Assembly (NCBI GenBank): GCA_002338895.1 | Contig: DDJH01000196.1 | Coordinates: forward strand, 446-7,728 | Direction of reading: 5' to 3' | Length of the DNA stretch: 7,283 nucleotides | DNA from: Lentisphaeria bacterium UBA1829 | GTDB taxonomy: Bacteria > Verrucomicrobiota > Lentisphaeria > Victivallales > UBA1829 | Part shown: positions 5,796-7,283 of the stretch, piece after piece | Layout of the letters: each line of letters begins with the position of its first letter | Position numbering within the stretch: the first letter of the stretch is position 1 | Notes under the pieces: model-generated | Database searches by the model: none | Seen by the model: only the letters and a program-made list of their open reading frames with translations | What the model was told of the DNA's origin: nothing | Translations under genes and position numbers: made by a program

Positions 5796-5822
5796 CCATC
5801 ATCCTTTCCGGAAGAGTCCCCG

Positions 5823-5857
5823 CGCGTCCCGGCGGGAGGCTTTTTTGCCGGGACGCG
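5823..5857. other. Perfect 11-bp stem-loop between the carboxylase and allophanate hydrolase genes
   Basis: CGCGTCCCGGC (5823-5833) and GCCGGGACGCG (5847-5857) are exact inverted repeats around a 13-nt loop that carries six T on the plus strand. A small competing stem (TCCCG-G-CGGGA, 5827-5837) overlaps the left arm. In the operon mRNA it lies 13 nt after the carboxylase TAA and about 27 nt before the next start. No U-run follows on the minus strand, so an mRNA-stabilising or processing element is more likely than a full terminator. Confidence 0.6.
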
Positions 5858-5870
5858 TGAGAAACTCTGT

Positions 5871-7283
5871 TTACTTTGTTTTGACCGCGAACAGACACTG
5901 TCCGCTCTTGACCTCCGTTCCGGCGGAGCAGAAGATCCGGGTGACCTCGCAGTCGGAATCCGCGGGAATGGGGATTTCCGTTTTCATGCTCTCGAGCACG
6001 GCGAAGACCTCGCCGGCACGGACATGCGTTCCGGGTTTGTCCACATTCAGTTTCCAGAGACTTCCGGCGACGGGTGAGTAAATACCGGTCTCCTCCGCGT
6101 CCAGCACGGCCTCTTCCGCGGTATCCAGCGTCTCCAGCGTGTGGCTTTCGAACGAGAGCTGACCGTTGGCGATCCAGCGGGCCTTCTCCTCTTCGAACGC
6201 CTGTTTCCGGCGGGTTTCAAAGGCGTGGATGGAGTCGGCGTTCTCCTTCAGGAATTTTTCGTATTCCCGGATGTCGAACGTGCTCTTTTCCATTCGCAGG
6301 TGATACTTGCCGGCGATGAAGTCCCGACGGATCTTCAGAAGTTCGTCGGCCTTGACCGGGAAGAACCGGACCTGGTCGAAGAAGCGGAGAAGATACGGTT
6401 TGCCCTTCTCGAATTCCGCGGTGACATTGAAGCGGTTCCACATCTGGACGGTCCGGCCGACAAACTGGTATCCGCCGGGGCCCTCCATGCCGTAGACGCA
6501 CATGTAGGCTCCGCCGATGCCGACCGCATTTTCCGGGGTCCATGTCCGCGCGGGATTGTACTTGGTCGTGACAAGCCGGCGGCGCGGATCCAGCGGAGTG
6601 GCGACCGGCGCTCCAAGATAGACGTCCCCGAGGCCCATGACAATGTAATTGGCGTCAAAGACGATCCGGGAGACATCCTCGACCGAATCCAGACCGTTGA
6701 TCCGCCGGATGAACTCGATGTTGTTCGGACAGCACCACGGTGCGTCCGGACGGACCGTGCTGACATATTTCTGAATTGCAAGCCGCGTCGCCGGATCGTC
6801 CCAGCTCAGCGGAAGATACACGGTCCGCGTCGGAAGTGTGACGATCGAATCCTTCTTCAGCTCCTCCGCCAGCACTCCGATCCGCTCCAGAAGTTCTTTC
6901 TGATCCATTTTCGCCGGATCAAAGTGAATCTGGATCGACCGGATTCCCGGCGTGATGTCGATGATGGCAGGAAGGTGAAGCTCTTCCAGCTTCAGCATCC
7001 ACGCATGGGCCGTAAACCGGAGACGAAGGTCCAGAACGGGCGGACCGAACTCCAGAAGCAGATAGGCGTCGCCATCCTGACGGCAGACGATGCGGGACTG
7101 TTCCTCTTCCGGATGAAATTCCGCAAGAACCGGCGTGCGGAGTGCGGTCGGTTGCGGCTGGACGGGAGCGTGTTCGACGGTCGGGTTTTTCAGCCGTTCG
7201 TCGGTCTCCTTCCGGAGTCGCGCCGCCTCTTCCGGGGTCACCGGGATGAAGCGGATCGTGTCGCCGCTGCGGAGCTGGCCGAT
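5871..7283 (-). CDS. Urea (or guanidine) carboxylase, C-terminal part; 5' end outside the window
   Basis: An open frame enters from the right edge and ends at TAA 5871, giving 470 residues of a protein normally about 1,200 long. A GTG at 7241 is only an internal codon, since the frame continues to the edge (I-G-Q-L-R-S-G-D-T-I-R-F). Order: the end of the KipA/AHS2 half of the carboxyltransferase domain (first about 30 residues), the KipI/AHS1 half (about 60-300, with L-P-L-S-W-D-D-P, A-P-W-C-C-P-N-N-I-E-F and G-L-G-D-V-Y-L-G), a helical linker, and a C-terminal biotin-carrier domain with L-E-S-M-K-T-E. The biotinylated Lys is encoded at 5984-5982, 36 residues before the end. The C-C-P-N-N-I-E-F segment separates this family from 5-oxoprolinase subunits. 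Known reaction: ATP-dependent carboxylation of urea to allophanate, used by the next gene. Many bacterial homologs prefer guanidine. The biotin carboxylase domain lies outside the window, so the substrate cannot be settled here. Confidence 0.93.
   Translation of the reverse strand: MGQLRSGDTIRFIPVTPEEAARLRKETDERLKNPTVEHAPVQPQPTALRTPVLAEFHPEEEQSRIVCRQDGDAYLLLEFGPPVLDLRLRFTAHAWMLKLEELHLPAIIDITPGIRSIQIHFDPAKMDQKELLERIGVLAEELKKDSIVTLPTRTVYLPLSWDDPATRLAIQKYVSTVRPDAPWCCPNNIEFIRRINGLDSVEDVSRIVFDANYIVMGLGDVYLGAPVATPLDPRRRLVTTKYNPARTWTPENAVGIGGAYMCVYGMEGPGGYQFVGRTVQMWNRFNVTAEFEKGKPYLLRFFDQVRFFPVKADELLKIRRDFIAGKYHLRMEKSTFDIREYEKFLKENADSIHAFETRRKQAFEEEKARWIANGQLSFESHTLETLDTAEEAVLDAEETGIYSPVAGSLWKLNVDKPGTHVRAGEVFAVLESMKTEIPIPADSDCEVTRIFCSAGTEVKSGQCLFAVKTK

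Noticed and set aside
4782..6077. A 431-codon open frame on the plus strand
   Set aside because: It is antisense to allophanate hydrolase and the carboxylase end, and its translation is Arg-rich without any recognisable motif; such frames are common opposite GC-rich genes.
7239..7241. GTG at 7241 as the start of a separate biotin-carrier/KipI protein
   Set aside because: The frame is open to the window edge and the extra residues (G-Q-L-R-S-G-D-T-I-R-F) match the preceding carboxyltransferase half, so this is an internal codon of a larger protein.

Overview
The window appears to come from a bacterial chromosome of moderately high GC, most likely a member of the PVC superphylum close to Lentisphaerota (Victivallis-like) or Kiritimatiellota. 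The basis is the combination of a stand-alone type II pseudopilin-like protein (F-T-x-x-E-L start, DUF1559-like tail), a divergent LacI-family regulator, a small secreted protein of unknown family and a secreted carbohydrate esterase. That combination is typical of those gut and anaerobic polysaccharide degraders. The taxonomic call is an inference from gene content; no rRNA or other marker is present.

Left part (1-3113): a LacI-regulated surface/carbohydrate unit. On the minus strand three genes run from about 1998 to the left edge: a pseudopilin (1981-1217), a secreted 182-residue protein (1175-627) and an acetylxylan-esterase-like protein that leaves the window (630-1). The last two overlap by ATGA. 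On the plus strand a LacI/GalR-type regulator (2151-3113) is transcribed divergently. The 169-bp gap between them holds two good sigma70-type promoters, each with a 17-bp spacer, and two perfect inverted repeats. One of these covers the -35 box of the esterase operon. The likely logic is that the regulator senses a sugar and controls both its own gene and the pseudopilin-esterase operon.

Middle (3114-3219): a 106-bp convergent gap with two stem-loops, one of them a perfect 9-bp GC-rich stem. It separates the two units.

Right part (3220-7283): a minus-strand nitrogen-acquisition operon read from the right edge leftwards. It contains the C-terminal part of a urea (or guanidine) carboxylase with its biotin-carrier domain (7283-5871, start outside the window), a stand-alone allophanate hydrolase (5795-4056), and an alpha/beta hydrolase of the kynurenine-formamidase type (4059-3220) that overlaps the preceding gene. 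The first two enzymes carry out the urease-independent, ATP-dependent route from urea via allophanate to ammonia and CO2. The third hydrolase is not a standard member of that pathway and may feed it an acylated or related substrate. A perfect 11-bp stem-loop sits between the carboxylase and allophanate hydrolase genes.

No tRNA, rRNA, CRISPR array, insertion sequence or phage gene was seen. The points most worth a second look are the regulator, which appears to lack the usual hinge-helix segment, the nested operator candidates in the divergent promoter region, and the extra hydrolase in the urea/guanidine operon.
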